From NCBI RefSeq assembly GCF_024298965.1, contig NZ_CP085193.1, positions 3,720,001 to 3,784,000 on the forward strand: a stretch of 64,000 nucleotides of DNA, given 5' to 3'. The notes under the pieces are model-generated. The model searched no databases. It had not been told where the DNA came from and worked only from the letters and a program-made list of their open reading frames with translations. Each line of letters begins with the position of its first letter. Position 1 is the first letter of the stretch. Shown here one piece after another: positions 1-6,852 of the stretch. The DNA is from Streptomyces rapamycinicus NRRL 5491. GTDB lineage: Bacteria > Actinomycetota > Actinomycetes > Streptomycetales > Streptomycetaceae. A program made the translations under genes and the position numbers.

Positions 1-1587
1 GCACTCGGCGTTCTTGAGCATGTCGGAGACCGACGACTTCTGCACGTTGAGGATCTTGCCCCGGATCGGCAGCAGCGCCTGGAACTCGGAGTTCCGGGCC
101 AGCTTGGCCGTACCCAGCGCCGAGTCCCCCTCGACGATGAACAGCTCGCTGCGGCCGACGTCGTCGCTGCGGCAGTCGGCCAGCTTCGCGGGCAGCGAGG
201 AGGACTCCAGCGCGGTCTTACGGCGCTGCGCCTCCTTGTGCTGGCGGGCCGCGATACGCGTACGGGCCGCGGCCACGACCTTCTCCAGGACGGCGCGGGC
301 CTGCTGCTTGGCATCCCGCTTCGAGGAGGTCAGGAACGCCTTGAGCTCCTTGGCGACCACATTGGCCACGATGCGGGAGGCCGCCGAGGTGCCAAGCACC
401 TCCTTGGTCTGGCCCTCGAACTGCGGTTCCGCCAGCCTTACGGTCACCACCGCCGTCAGGCCCTCCATGGCGTCGTCCTTGACGACGTCGTCCTCGGCGA
501 CCCGCAGCAGCTTGGTGGCGCGCAGCGCCTCGTTCACCGTCCTGGCGATCGAGCGCTCGAAGCCCGAGACATGGGTGCCGCCCTTGGGGGTGGCGATGAT
601 GTTGACGAAGGACTTGACCGTCGCGTCGTAGCCGGTGCCCCAGCGCAGCGCGATGTCGACGCCCAGGTCGCGGGTGACCTCGGTCGGGGTCATGTGGCCG
701 CGCTCGTCGAGGACCGGCACGGTCTCCTTGAAGGTGCCCTGCCCGGACAGCCGCAGCACATCGCAGACGGCCTTGTCCTGCGCGAGGTACTCACAGAACT
801 CACTGATCCCCCCGTCGTAGCGGAAGGTCTCCTCGACCGGCCCCTCCTGCCCGTCCAGGCCCCGCTCGTCCCGCACCACCAGGGTGAGCCCCGGCACCAG
901 GAACGCGGTCTGCCGGGCGCGGGCGTACAGCGTCTCCACGGAGAGCTTGGCGTCCTTGAGGAAGATCTGGCGGTCCGCCCAGTAGCGGATGCGGGTGCCG
1001 GTGCGGGTCTTGGGCACCCTCTTGCCCTTGAGGACACCGCTGGACGGGTCGAACGGGGCGTCCGGCCCGGATTCGGTGAAGATCCCGGGGACACCGCGGC
1101 GGAAGCTGATCGCGTGGGTCTTGCCGTGGAGGTCCACCTCCACGTCGAGACGGGCGGACAGCGCGTTCACCACGGAGGCGCCGACGCCGTGCAGACCGCC
1201 GGAGGCCGCGTACGCGCCGCCGCCGAACTTTCCGCCGGCGTGCAGCTTGGTCATCACGACCTCGACGCCGGACAGCCCCGTCTTGGGCTCGACGTCCACC
1301 GGGATCCCCCGGCCGTTGTCCCGCACCTCCACGGATCCGTCGTCGTGGAGGATCACCTCGATGTGATCGCAGAAGCCGCCCAGGGCCTCGTCCACCGAGT
1401 TGTCGATGATCTCCCAGAGGCAGTGCATGAGGCCACGGCTGTCGGTGGAGCCGATGTACATGCCGGGGCGCTTGCGCACCGCCTCGAGCCCCTCGAGGAC
1501 GAGAAGGTGCCGCGCGGTGTAGTTACCGCCGCCCCGGTCTGCTCCGGTCAGCAGCGCAGTGGACGGCACGGACGTGTCGGCGGTCAC
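1..1587 (-). CDS. parE: Topoisomerase IV subunit B (type IIA ATPase subunit), 3' end cut by window
   Basis: ATPase subunit of a type IIA topoisomerase, which with its partner ParC (not in the window) decatenates or relaxes DNA. About 528 residues are visible. The GHKL ATPase fold shows EIIDNSVDEA, DNGRGIP and LHGVGASVVNA, then the transducer domain, then the start of the TOPRIM domain with EGDSALGTAK and LLPIRGK. The GTG start is chosen because GCGAGGAG lies about 8 nt upstream. The C-terminal part lies beyond base 1. I call parE rather than gyrB because gyrB normally sits beside the origin and this copy is next to hrdB, as I recall for S. coelicolor parE; from sequence alone gyrB cannot be fully excluded. 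Confidence 0.9.
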   Translation of the reverse strand, partial: MTADTSVPSTALLTGADRGGGNYTARHLLVLEGLEAVRKRPGMYIGSTDSRGLMHCLWEIIDNSVDEALGGFCDHIEVILHDDGSVEVRDNGRGIPVDVEPKTGLSGVEVVMTKLHAGGKFGGGAYAASGGLHGVGASVVNALSARLDVEVDLHGKTHAISFRRGVPGIFTESGPDAPFDPSSGVLKGKRVPKTRTGTRIRYWADRQIFLKDAKLSVETLYARARQTAFLVPGLTLVVRDERGLDGQEGPVEETFRYDGGISEFCEYLAQDKAVCDVLRLSGQGTFKETVPVLDERGHMTPTEVTRDLGVDIALRWGTGYDATVKSFVNIIATPKGGTHVSGFERSIARTVNEALRATKLLRVAEDDVVKDDAMEGLTAVVTVRLAEPQFEGQTKEVLGTSAASRIVANVVAKELKAFLTSSKRDAKQQARAVLEKVVAAARTRIAARQHKEAQRRKTALESSSLPAKLADCRSDDVGRSELFIVEGDSALGTAKLARNSEFQALLPIRGKILNVQKSSVSDMLKNAEC

Positions 1588-2028
1588 GCGGTTCGCTCCT
1601 CGCTGAATTTCTGGTTGGCCCAACTGTGGGCACGATGGTGGCATGGTCGCCCGTCAGAGCGTACCGAGGCTTGATAGAGCCTTTGTGCCGCCACCCGTTG
1701 AAACGTCCATGCTAGTCGCACCGGCCACCGTTTCGCTCGTACGTTCGATACTTCACGGCGGTGCCGCACACATCACGTTCCCTTTCAGGCATGAACCATT
1801 TAGGCTCCGGGCACGTCCTCATTCACAACCGGCAACCCGGCCGGGAGGGCAAACCAGACAATCGACGCGAAGCATCAAAGCTAGGCAATACGGCTCATTC
1901 GCCGCCAAACGTCACCATCCGGCCTACTCAGAAGCAACTTTTGGGAAAAAGCCACGAGCGGGAACGATTTCAGGCTGGTTGGATGTTGACCCTGGTACGA
2001 CAGCTCGTCGAGCTAGAGAAGAGGCGAC
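1588..2028. other. Divergent intergenic region between parE and the DUF7455-type gene
   Basis: No coding sequence is supported here: the open frames crossing it lack ribosome sites and resemblance to known proteins. It must carry the promoters for the two divergent genes. It is less GC-rich than the flanking coding DNA. The only motif I can point to is a GGAAC-N19-GTT arrangement listed separately. Confidence 0.6.
1961..1987 (+). promoter_or_regulatory. Possible ECF (SigR-like) promoter for the small zinc-ribbon gene
   Basis: GGAAC at 1961-1965 and GTT at 1985-1987 are separated by 19 nt. The SigR consensus in Streptomyces is GGAAT-N18/19-GTT, so one -35 base differs. The predicted transcript start would lie about 35 nt before the GTG codon at 2029. 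A short motif like this can occur by chance. Confidence 0.25.
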
Positions 2029-2259
2029 GTGACTACTGTTCTGACCCCCGCGAGCCCGTTGACGGCCGCTGACCGCTGCGATCGCTGCGGCGCCCAGGCG
2101 TACCTGCGCGTCGTGTTGATCAGCGGTGGTGAACTGCTCTTCTGTGCCCACCACGGGCGCAAGTTCGAGCCGGAACTCAAGAAGATCGCCGCGGAAATAC
2201 AGGACGAGACCGAGCGACTCACGGCCGCTCCGGCGTCCGCGTCCGAAGACGAACGCTGA
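2029..2259 (+). CDS. Small conserved actinobacterial zinc-ribbon-like protein (DUF7455 type)
   Basis: A 76-residue protein starting at GTG behind GAAGAGG. Four potential metal ligands are visible: Cys17 and Cys20 in CDRC, and Cys39 and His42 in FCAHH. The C-terminal third is charged (Glu/Lys then Ala/Ser/Glu). Short proteins of this kind are conserved in actinobacteria and are usually annotated as DUF7455 family; no function is known to me. It lies between parE and the protease, divergent from parE. The paired Cys/His ligands suggest a structural zinc site rather than catalysis. The presence of a good ribosome site and conserved-looking core makes it a real gene. Confidence 0.8.
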   Translation: MTTVLTPASPLTAADRCDRCGAQAYLRVVLISGGELLFCAHHGRKFEPELKKIAAEIQDETERLTAAPASASEDER

Positions 2260-2373
2260 CGCCTCATACCCACGACGACGAGCGACGCCGGCCCAGGGCC
2301 GGATTCCGGGCGGTCTGCCCCCTGAGCGGGGCGGCCGCCCACGCTCGTAACGTGGGTCCTTCCGCGCTTCCGG

Positions 2374-2421
2374 CATGCCCCAAGGGCAGTCCTCCGACAT
2401 GACCCAGGGGCAGTCCTCCCG
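2374..2421. repeat. 24-bp tandem direct repeat, two copies plus a partial third
   Basis: Two 24-bp units beginning CATG(C/A)CCCA and sharing GGGCAGTCCTCC run head to tail at 2374-2397 and 2398-2421, and a third degenerate unit follows from 2422. The repeat lies in the 237-bp space between the convergent small zinc-ribbon gene and the protease gene, so it is non-coding. Confidence 0.7.
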
Positions 2422-2496
2422 CATGACCCCAGGGCCCTGCGGGGCTCGCTCCGGGGCCCCTTCCAGGCCCCTCCACAGGCGCCCGCGGGCTCCGCG

Positions 2497-3327
2497 TCAG
2501 CCATGGGCGGCCACCAGATCGGCCACCGAGGAGATCCTCGTGTAGACGCCGGGCCGCCCCGCCACGGCGCATCCACTCCCCCAGGACACCAGGCCCACCA
2601 GCCGCCCCCGGACCACCAAAGGCCCGCCGCTGTCCCCCTGACAGGCGTCCCGGCCCCCGTCCGGCAGCCCCGCGCAGACCATGGAGCGCGGGTCGTAGTC
2701 CCCCTCGGCATTGCCCGGGTAGGCGCTCTCACAGACGCTGTCGGCCAGCACCCGGACCGTCGCGGTGCGCAGCGACGAGGCATAGGTGCCATCGCCCTCC
2801 GTATCGCCCCAGCCGTACACCGCGGCCCGTTCACCCGGCCGGTACGCCTGGTCACCGGTGCCCGCCATGCGGATCGTGTAGGCCGCGGGCACCGCGACCC
2901 CCAGGGTGAGCACCGCGATGTCCCCGGCCCGGTTGTCGCCCTCGTACGCCGGATTGACCCACACCCGCGCGGGCGGGTACTCCACCCCGTCCTTCTTCCG
3001 CAGGTCGTTGCGGCCGATGATCACCTTCAGGTCCCGCACCTCCCGCCAGTCCTTGCCGAGCACCCCACGGCTCAGACAGTGGGCCGCCGTGACGACCGCT
3101 GTGGGGCCCACCACCGCCCCGCCGCAGAACTGGCCCGACCTCTTCTCCCCGAAGAGCGCACGGCTGGCCAGGGCCACCGTCCAGGGCGCCTCGACCGTAC
3201 GGGCCGGATGCCCGCCGATCACCACCCGGTCGGCCGTCGCCGGGGCGGGTGCGGTGAGCACTATCGCGAGCGCGGCGGCCAGCGGCACCGCCAGGGCGAT
3301 GAGGAGCGAGCGGGGCGACCTGGGCAT
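2497..3327 (-). CDS. Secreted trypsin-like serine protease (S1 family)
   Basis: A 276-residue chymotrypsin-fold protease. Residues 1-33 form a signal peptide (MPRSPRS, a hydrophobic Leu/Ala stretch, then a proline/alanine-rich cleavage zone). The mature enzyme would begin near VVIGG at 35-39. The catalytic triad is complete: His83 in TAAHC, Asp136 in DIAVL and Ser233 in GDSGGP. Cysteines flank the active-site loops as in trypsins. The ATG is chosen because AGGAGG lies just upstream; the frame stays open for 38 more codons. It is predicted to act outside the cell, with trypsin-like specificity uncertain. It is downstream of hrdB but separated from it by a strong terminator. Confidence 0.93.
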   Translation of the reverse strand: MPRSPRSLLIALAVPLAAALAIVLTAPAPATADRVVIGGHPARTVEAPWTVALASRALFGEKRSGQFCGGAVVGPTAVVTAAHCLSRGVLGKDWREVRDLKVIIGRNDLRKKDGVEYPPARVWVNPAYEGDNRAGDIAVLTLGVAVPAAYTIRMAGTGDQAYRPGERAAVYGWGDTEGDGTYASSLRTATVRVLADSVCESAYPGNAEGDYDPRSMVCAGLPDGGRDACQGDSGGPLVVRGRLVGLVSWGSGCAVAGRPGVYTRISSVADLVAAHG

Positions 3328-3453
3328 GCGGCCTCCTGACCATACGGAGCAAGACGCATACTCAGCGTTACCCCCTCTGTCGCGAAGCGCATCCCGAGTG
3401 GGCCAAGCGGGGAACATGGCGCCGGAGGCTTGGCACCGCACCTGGCGGCGGCA

Positions 3454-3496
3454 GCGCGAATGCCGGGCCCCCTCGGAGGGAGCCCGGCCTTCGCGC
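3454..3496. terminator. Strong hairpin terminator downstream of hrdB
   Basis: GCGCGAA at 3454-3460 pairs with TTCGCGC at 3490-3496 and GCCGGGC at 3462-3468 pairs with GCCCGGC at 3482-3488, with a one-base mismatch between the two stems. It lies 50-100 nt after the hrdB stop codon and before the protease start on the same strand. There is no T-tract, which is common for Streptomyces terminators. Confidence 0.75.
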
Positions 3497-3548
3497 TGTA
3501 CCGCTGTACCGCTTCCGCCATGAGGCGGCCATGAAGCGGCGGTCCGGA

Positions 3549-5114
3549 TCAGTCCAGGTAGTCGCGGAGAACCTGGGAGCGGGACGGGTGGCGCAGCTTC
3601 GACATCGTCTTGGACTCGATCTGGCGGATGCGCTCACGCGTCACGCCGTAGACCTTGCCGATCTCGTCGAGAGTCTTCGGCTGACCGTCGGTGAGGCCGA
3701 AGCGCATCGAGACCACGCCCGCCTCGCGCTCGCTGAGCGTGTCGAGCACGGAGTGCAGCTGCTCCTGCAGCAGGGTGAAGCTGACCGCGTCGGCCGGGAC
3801 GACCGCCTCGGAGTCCTCGATGAGGTCACCGAACTCGCTGTCGCCGTCCTCGCCCAGCGGGGTGTGCAGCGAGATCGGCTCACGGCCGTACTTCTGGACC
3901 TCGATGACCTTCTCGGGGGTCATGTCGAGCTCCTTGGCCAGCTCCTCCGGGGTGGGCTCACGGCCCAGGTCCTGGAGCATCTGGCGCTGGACGCGCGCCA
4001 GCTTGTTGATGACCTCGACCATGTGCACCGGGATACGGATGGTGCGGGCCTGGTCGGCCATGGCGCGAGTGATCGCCTGCCGGATCCACCAGGTGGCGTA
4101 CGTGGAGAACTTGTAGCCCTTGGTGTAGTCGAACTTCTCGACCGCGCGGATCAGACCGAGGTTGCCCTCCTGGATGAGGTCCAGGAAGAGCATGCCGCGG
4201 CCCGTGTAGCGCTTGGCCAGCGAGACCACCAGACGGAGGTTGGCCTCCAGGAGGTGGTTCTTGGCGCGGCGGCCGTCCTCGGCGATGATCTCCAGCTCGC
4301 GCTTGAGCTTGGGGGCCAGCTTGTCGGAGTTGGCGAGCTTGTCCTCGGCGAACAGACCGGCCTCGATGCGCTTGGCGAGCTCGACCTCCTGCTCGGCGTT
4401 GAGCAGCGGGACCTTGCCGATCTGCTTGAGGTAGTCCTTGACCGGGTCGGCGGTGGCACCGGCCGCGGCGACCTGCTGCGCCGGGGCGTCGTCCTCGTCA
4501 TCGTCGGAGAGCACGAAGCCCGCGTTCTCCGGCTCGGCCTCAGCGCCCTCGGGGCCGGGCTTGCCCGGTGTCTCCTCGATGACCTCCTCGCCCTCGAGGA
4601 GCTCGTCGGTGACGTCCTTCTTGGCCGTGGTCTTCTTCGCGACCGTCTTCTTCGCGGCGGCGGTGGTCTTCTTGGCGACCGTCTTCTTGGCCGCGGCCTT
4701 CTTCGCGGCGGCCTTCTTCGCGGGTGCGGCCATGGCCTCACCGGCCGGGGCAGCGCCCGGGTCCGCGGTGGGGGCGACCGGGGCGGCGGGGGCCTTCTTG
4801 GCAGTGACCGTCTTGGCCGCGACAGTCTTGGTGGCGGTGCGCTTCGCCGGGCTCTTCGCTGCGACGCTCTTACGGGTGCGCTTGGGCGCTTCTGCGGCAC
4901 TGACCATCAGCGTCACACCCTCCTCGTCGAGGATCTGGTTGAGGCTGCGCAGTACGTTCTTCCACTGGGTTGGCGGAATCTGGTCAGCCTCGAAGGCCCG
5001 GCGCACATCGTCGCCGGCGATCTGCCCCTCAGCCTTTCCCCGCTCGATGAGCGCCATGACAGACTCCGACTCGGCGATCTCCGGCGGGAGCGTACGGGAT
5101 GTGCTGGCCGACAC
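3549..5114 (-). CDS. hrdB: Principal RNA polymerase sigma factor HrdB (sigma-70 family, group 1)
   Basis: The 521-residue housekeeping sigma factor directs RNA polymerase to vegetative promoters. Order: N-terminal region ending near residue 75; a Lys/Ala/Thr-rich low-complexity arm (about 80-165), as expected for Streptomyces HrdB; an acidic stretch (DDDEDD at 204-209); region 1.2 from [11 protein letters not shown] at 223; region 2 with [31 protein letters not shown] and [11 protein letters not shown] at 336-348; region 4.2 helix-turn-helix around [20 protein letters not shown] at 481-500. The GTG start follows GAGAGG by 6 nt; an in-frame TTG two codons upstream overlaps that spacer and is less likely. 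Adjacent to whiH, as in S. coelicolor. Confidence 0.98.
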   Translation of the reverse strand: MSASTSRTLPPEIAESESVMALIERGKAEGQIAGDDVRRAFEADQIPPTQWKNVLRSLNQILDEEGVTLMVSAAEAPKRTRKSVAAKSPAKRTATKTVAAKTVTAKKAPAAPVAPTADPGAAPAGEAMAAPAKKAAAKKAAAKKTVAKKTTAAAKKTVAKKTTAKKDVTDELLEGEEVIEETPGKPGPEGAEAEPENAGFVLSDDDEDDAPAQQVAAAGATADPVKDYLKQIGKVPLLNAEQEVELAKRIEAGLFAEDKLANSDKLAPKLKRELEIIAEDGRRAKNHLLEANLRLVVSLAKRYTGRGMLFLDLIQEGNLGLIRAVEKFDYTKGYKFSTYATWWIRQAITRAMADQARTIRIPVHMVEVINKLARVQRQMLQDLGREPTPEELAKELDMTPEKVIEVQKYGREPISLHTPLGEDGDSEFGDLIEDSEAVVPADAVSFTLLQEQLHSVLDTLSEREAGVVSMRFGLTDGQPKTLDEIGKVYGVTRERIRQIESKTMSKLRHPSRSQVLRDYLD

Positions 5115-5226
5115 GAACAACCTCTCGGAACGTTGGAAACGGCTTCCGGCTCAGTCCGCTGGGGACCGGAGCCGACGACCGCCGGCAGGGATGAACCGAC
5201 GGCGCGGGCGGAGTGCGGAGGAGTAC

Positions 5227-5253
5227 AGCGTTTTGAGCGACATCCGTATTCCC
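5227..5253 (-). promoter_or_regulatory. Possible SigR-type promoter upstream of hrdB
   Basis: On the minus strand GGGAAT (complement of 5248-5253) is followed after 18 nt by GCT (complement of 5227-5229). SigR promoters are GGAAT-N18-GTT, and in S. coelicolor one hrdB promoter is known to be SigR-dependent, so this is the best candidate even though the -10 triplet differs by one base. It lies about 110 nt upstream of the GTG. Confidence 0.4.
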
Positions 5254-5360
5254 TCCGCGGCTGCCACCTCTTTAATCATCGCGCTGCCCCAAAGAGCGTT
5301 ACGCCCAATACTCGTGGCCCGAGTCACACCCCATAACGGTCTTAATGCCCTTCCAACGGG

Positions 5361-5393
5361 ACAAAAAACTCCCAGTCGCGCACCGATGGGAGT
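5361..5393 (-). terminator. Rho-independent terminator after whiH
   Basis: Read on the minus strand: ACTCCCA, a 12-nt loop, TGGGAGT, then a run of six T. A hairpin followed by a true T-tract is unusual in Streptomyces and clearly orients this as the end of the whiH transcript, insulating hrdB from read-through. Confidence 0.8.
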
Positions 5394-5582
5394 CACACGG
5401 CGCCGATCGATCAGATCGCGCCGCGCCGCCGAACCCGCGACGCGGGATCCGGCGACGCCCTCTCGTACGCCGTACGGCATTCATCGGGCCGGAACTCGCC
5501 GCCTACTGACACCGCCTTGCCGTACGTCGTACGCCGCACGCTCCGGACGCCCGGCGATCCGGGCGACCGGCCGCGCCGCGGC

Positions 5583-6482
5583 TCAGTGCTCGCGCGGCGC
5601 GGGCACCCCGACCTCGGCATGATCGAGATCCGGGTGGACGGTCAGCAGCTGGCGCATCGCCGCCTCGGCCGCCGCGGGGTCGCCCTCACCGACCGCCTCG
5701 ACGATCCTGCGGTGATGGGCGACCCCCGCCTCGGTGAGGCGGTCGCAGCCGGAGACCGGGGCCCCGGAGACATGGAGCGCGGCGGCGACGATGCCCGCCA
5801 GGTGCTCCAGCATCCGATTGCCGCCGACCTGGAGCAGCAGCGCGTGGAACTCGGCGTCGGCGCGGGAGAAGGTGAGGGCGTCACCCTGTGCCAGCGCATG
5901 GCCCATGATCTCGACCATGTCGCCGAGCCGCTGCTGCACCTCCTCGCGGCCGTGCCCGGCGGCGAGACGGGCGGCCAGCGGCTCGATGGTCCAGCGCAGC
6001 TCGCACAGCTCACGGCGCTGGCCGTCGCGCTGCGGCCCGAAGGCGCGCCACTCGATGATGTCCGGATCGAGCAGGTTCCAGTCGCTGACCGGGCGGACCC
6101 GGGTGCCCACATTGGGGCGGGCGCTGACCAGGCCCTTGGCCTCGAGGACGCGCAGCGATTCCCGTACGACGGTGCGGGAGACCTCGAAGCGCTGCCCGAT
6201 CTCCTCGGGGACGAGCGGACGGTCCGCGCCCAGGTCACCGGAGACGATCATCTGGCCCAGCTGCTGAACGAGTTGGCCGTGCAGCCCGCGGCCCCGGTTG
6301 CCGGCCGCGCGCCGGCCCACCCGGCCGATCTCCGCCTCGGTTCCGTCCCAGGAGGAGGGGGCGCTGCCGCGGTGGGCGCCGGGGCCTTCGGCGTAGGAGT
6401 AGCGGTCAAGCTCGCCCGAACCGGCCAGGCCGGAGTCGGCGGGGCGAGCCGCGGTCATCGTGGTGTGCGCAAGGGTACTCAC
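5583..6482 (-). CDS. whiH: Sporulation regulator WhiH, GntR family (FadR subfamily)
   Basis: A 299-residue one-component regulator needed in Streptomyces for orderly septation of aerial hyphae. The winged helix-turn-helix spans about 66-135, with EEIGQRFEVSRTVVRESLRVL, and ends in the wing sequence GTRVRP. The C-terminal FCD ligand domain follows from about 155 (RRELCELRWTIEPLAA, then DAEFHALLLQ and HHRRIVEA, whose Asp/His residues form the usual metal/ligand site). The GTG start (VSTLAHT) is behind AAAGGA; an ATG nine codons into the gene has no ribosome site. Its position next to hrdB matches S. coelicolor. Expected control: sigma-WhiG and autoregulation; a weak WhiG-like -10 is listed separately. 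Confidence 0.95.
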   Translation of the reverse strand: MSTLAHTTMTAARPADSGLAGSGELDRYSYAEGPGAHRGSAPSSWDGTEAEIGRVGRRAAGNRGRGLHGQLVQQLGQMIVSGDLGADRPLVPEEIGQRFEVSRTVVRESLRVLEAKGLVSARPNVGTRVRPVSDWNLLDPDIIEWRAFGPQRDGQRRELCELRWTIEPLAARLAAGHGREEVQQRLGDMVEIMGHALAQGDALTFSRADAEFHALLLQVGGNRMLEHLAGIVAAALHVSGAPVSGCDRLTEAGVAHHRRIVEAVGEGDPAAAEAAMRQLLTVHPDLDHAEVGVPAPREH

Positions 6483-6545
6483 GCATCCTTTGTCGGCGAC
6501 GCCTCGGAAGCCCTTGAGGTCTTTGGTGAAAAGCACACGAAAGGG

Positions 6546-6567
6546 TGATCGCCCATTACCTCATAAT
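6546..6567 (-). promoter_or_regulatory. Candidate sigma-WhiG-type promoter of whiH
   Basis: On the minus strand GGCGATCA (complement of 6546-6553) matches 6 of 8 positions of the WhiG -10 GCCGATAA. A TCAA element lies upstream but with a 13-nt spacer instead of the usual 15-16, so the -35 is doubtful. whiH is a known WhiG-dependent gene in S. coelicolor, which is the main reason for proposing it. Start codon is about 60 nt downstream. Confidence 0.3.
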
Positions 6568-6718
6568 TGACGCTCAATCGGACAGAAAGAAGCACCCTTC
6601 GGGGAGTTGCGAGCAGTTCGCGCGACGGCTGTGCGAATCCGCTTCGGGCCTGATCCACTGGCCTGGGGATGAGGCCGGGCGGCCTCCGGACCGAGCGGGC
6701 TACGGGGTTGGGGGTGCG

Positions 6719-6782
6719 TCGGAGCGGGCGGGCGTCGGAGCGGGCGGGCGTCGGAGCGGGCGGGCGTCGGAGCGGGCGGGCA
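6719..6782. repeat. Four tandem copies of a 16-bp GC-rich unit
   Basis: The unit TCGGAGCGGGCGGGCG runs head to tail at 6719-6734, 6735-6750, 6751-6766 and 6767-6782; the last copy ends in A instead of G. It is non-coding, between whiH and the 3' end of the ABC fusion gene. Confidence 0.9.
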
Positions 6783-6852
6783 GGTGGTCGACGGGGCGGA
6801 CGTGGGCGCCCGGCGCGGGGATGGTGCCACTGGCGGCTGCTGCTGGCAGGTG

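Larger units (their letters stand above)
5115..5582. other. whiH-hrdB intergenic region (promoters of hrdB, terminator of whiH)
   Basis: No gene is supported here. Reading the minus strand, it begins with a hairpin plus T-tract ending the whiH transcript (5361-5393), followed by about 245 nt of hrdB leader and promoter sequence that is less GC-rich than the coding DNA. A GGGAAT element resembling a SigR -35 box is listed separately. I could not pick a convincing -10/-35 pair for the housekeeping promoter. Confidence 0.6.
6483..6852. other. Intergenic region upstream of whiH, including tandem repeats
   Basis: No gene is supported. The first 120 nt carry the whiH leader and promoter region (AT-richer, with GGCGATCA on the minus strand). 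The rest is GC-rich and contains four copies of a 16-bp unit, listed separately, just beyond the 3' end of the ABC fusion gene. Confidence 0.6.

Noticed and set aside
3531..5336. A 601-codon open frame on the + strand opposite hrdB
   Set aside because: It is the antisense shadow of hrdB; the Leu/Gly/Arg-rich composition comes from high-GC codon structure and there is no ribosome site.
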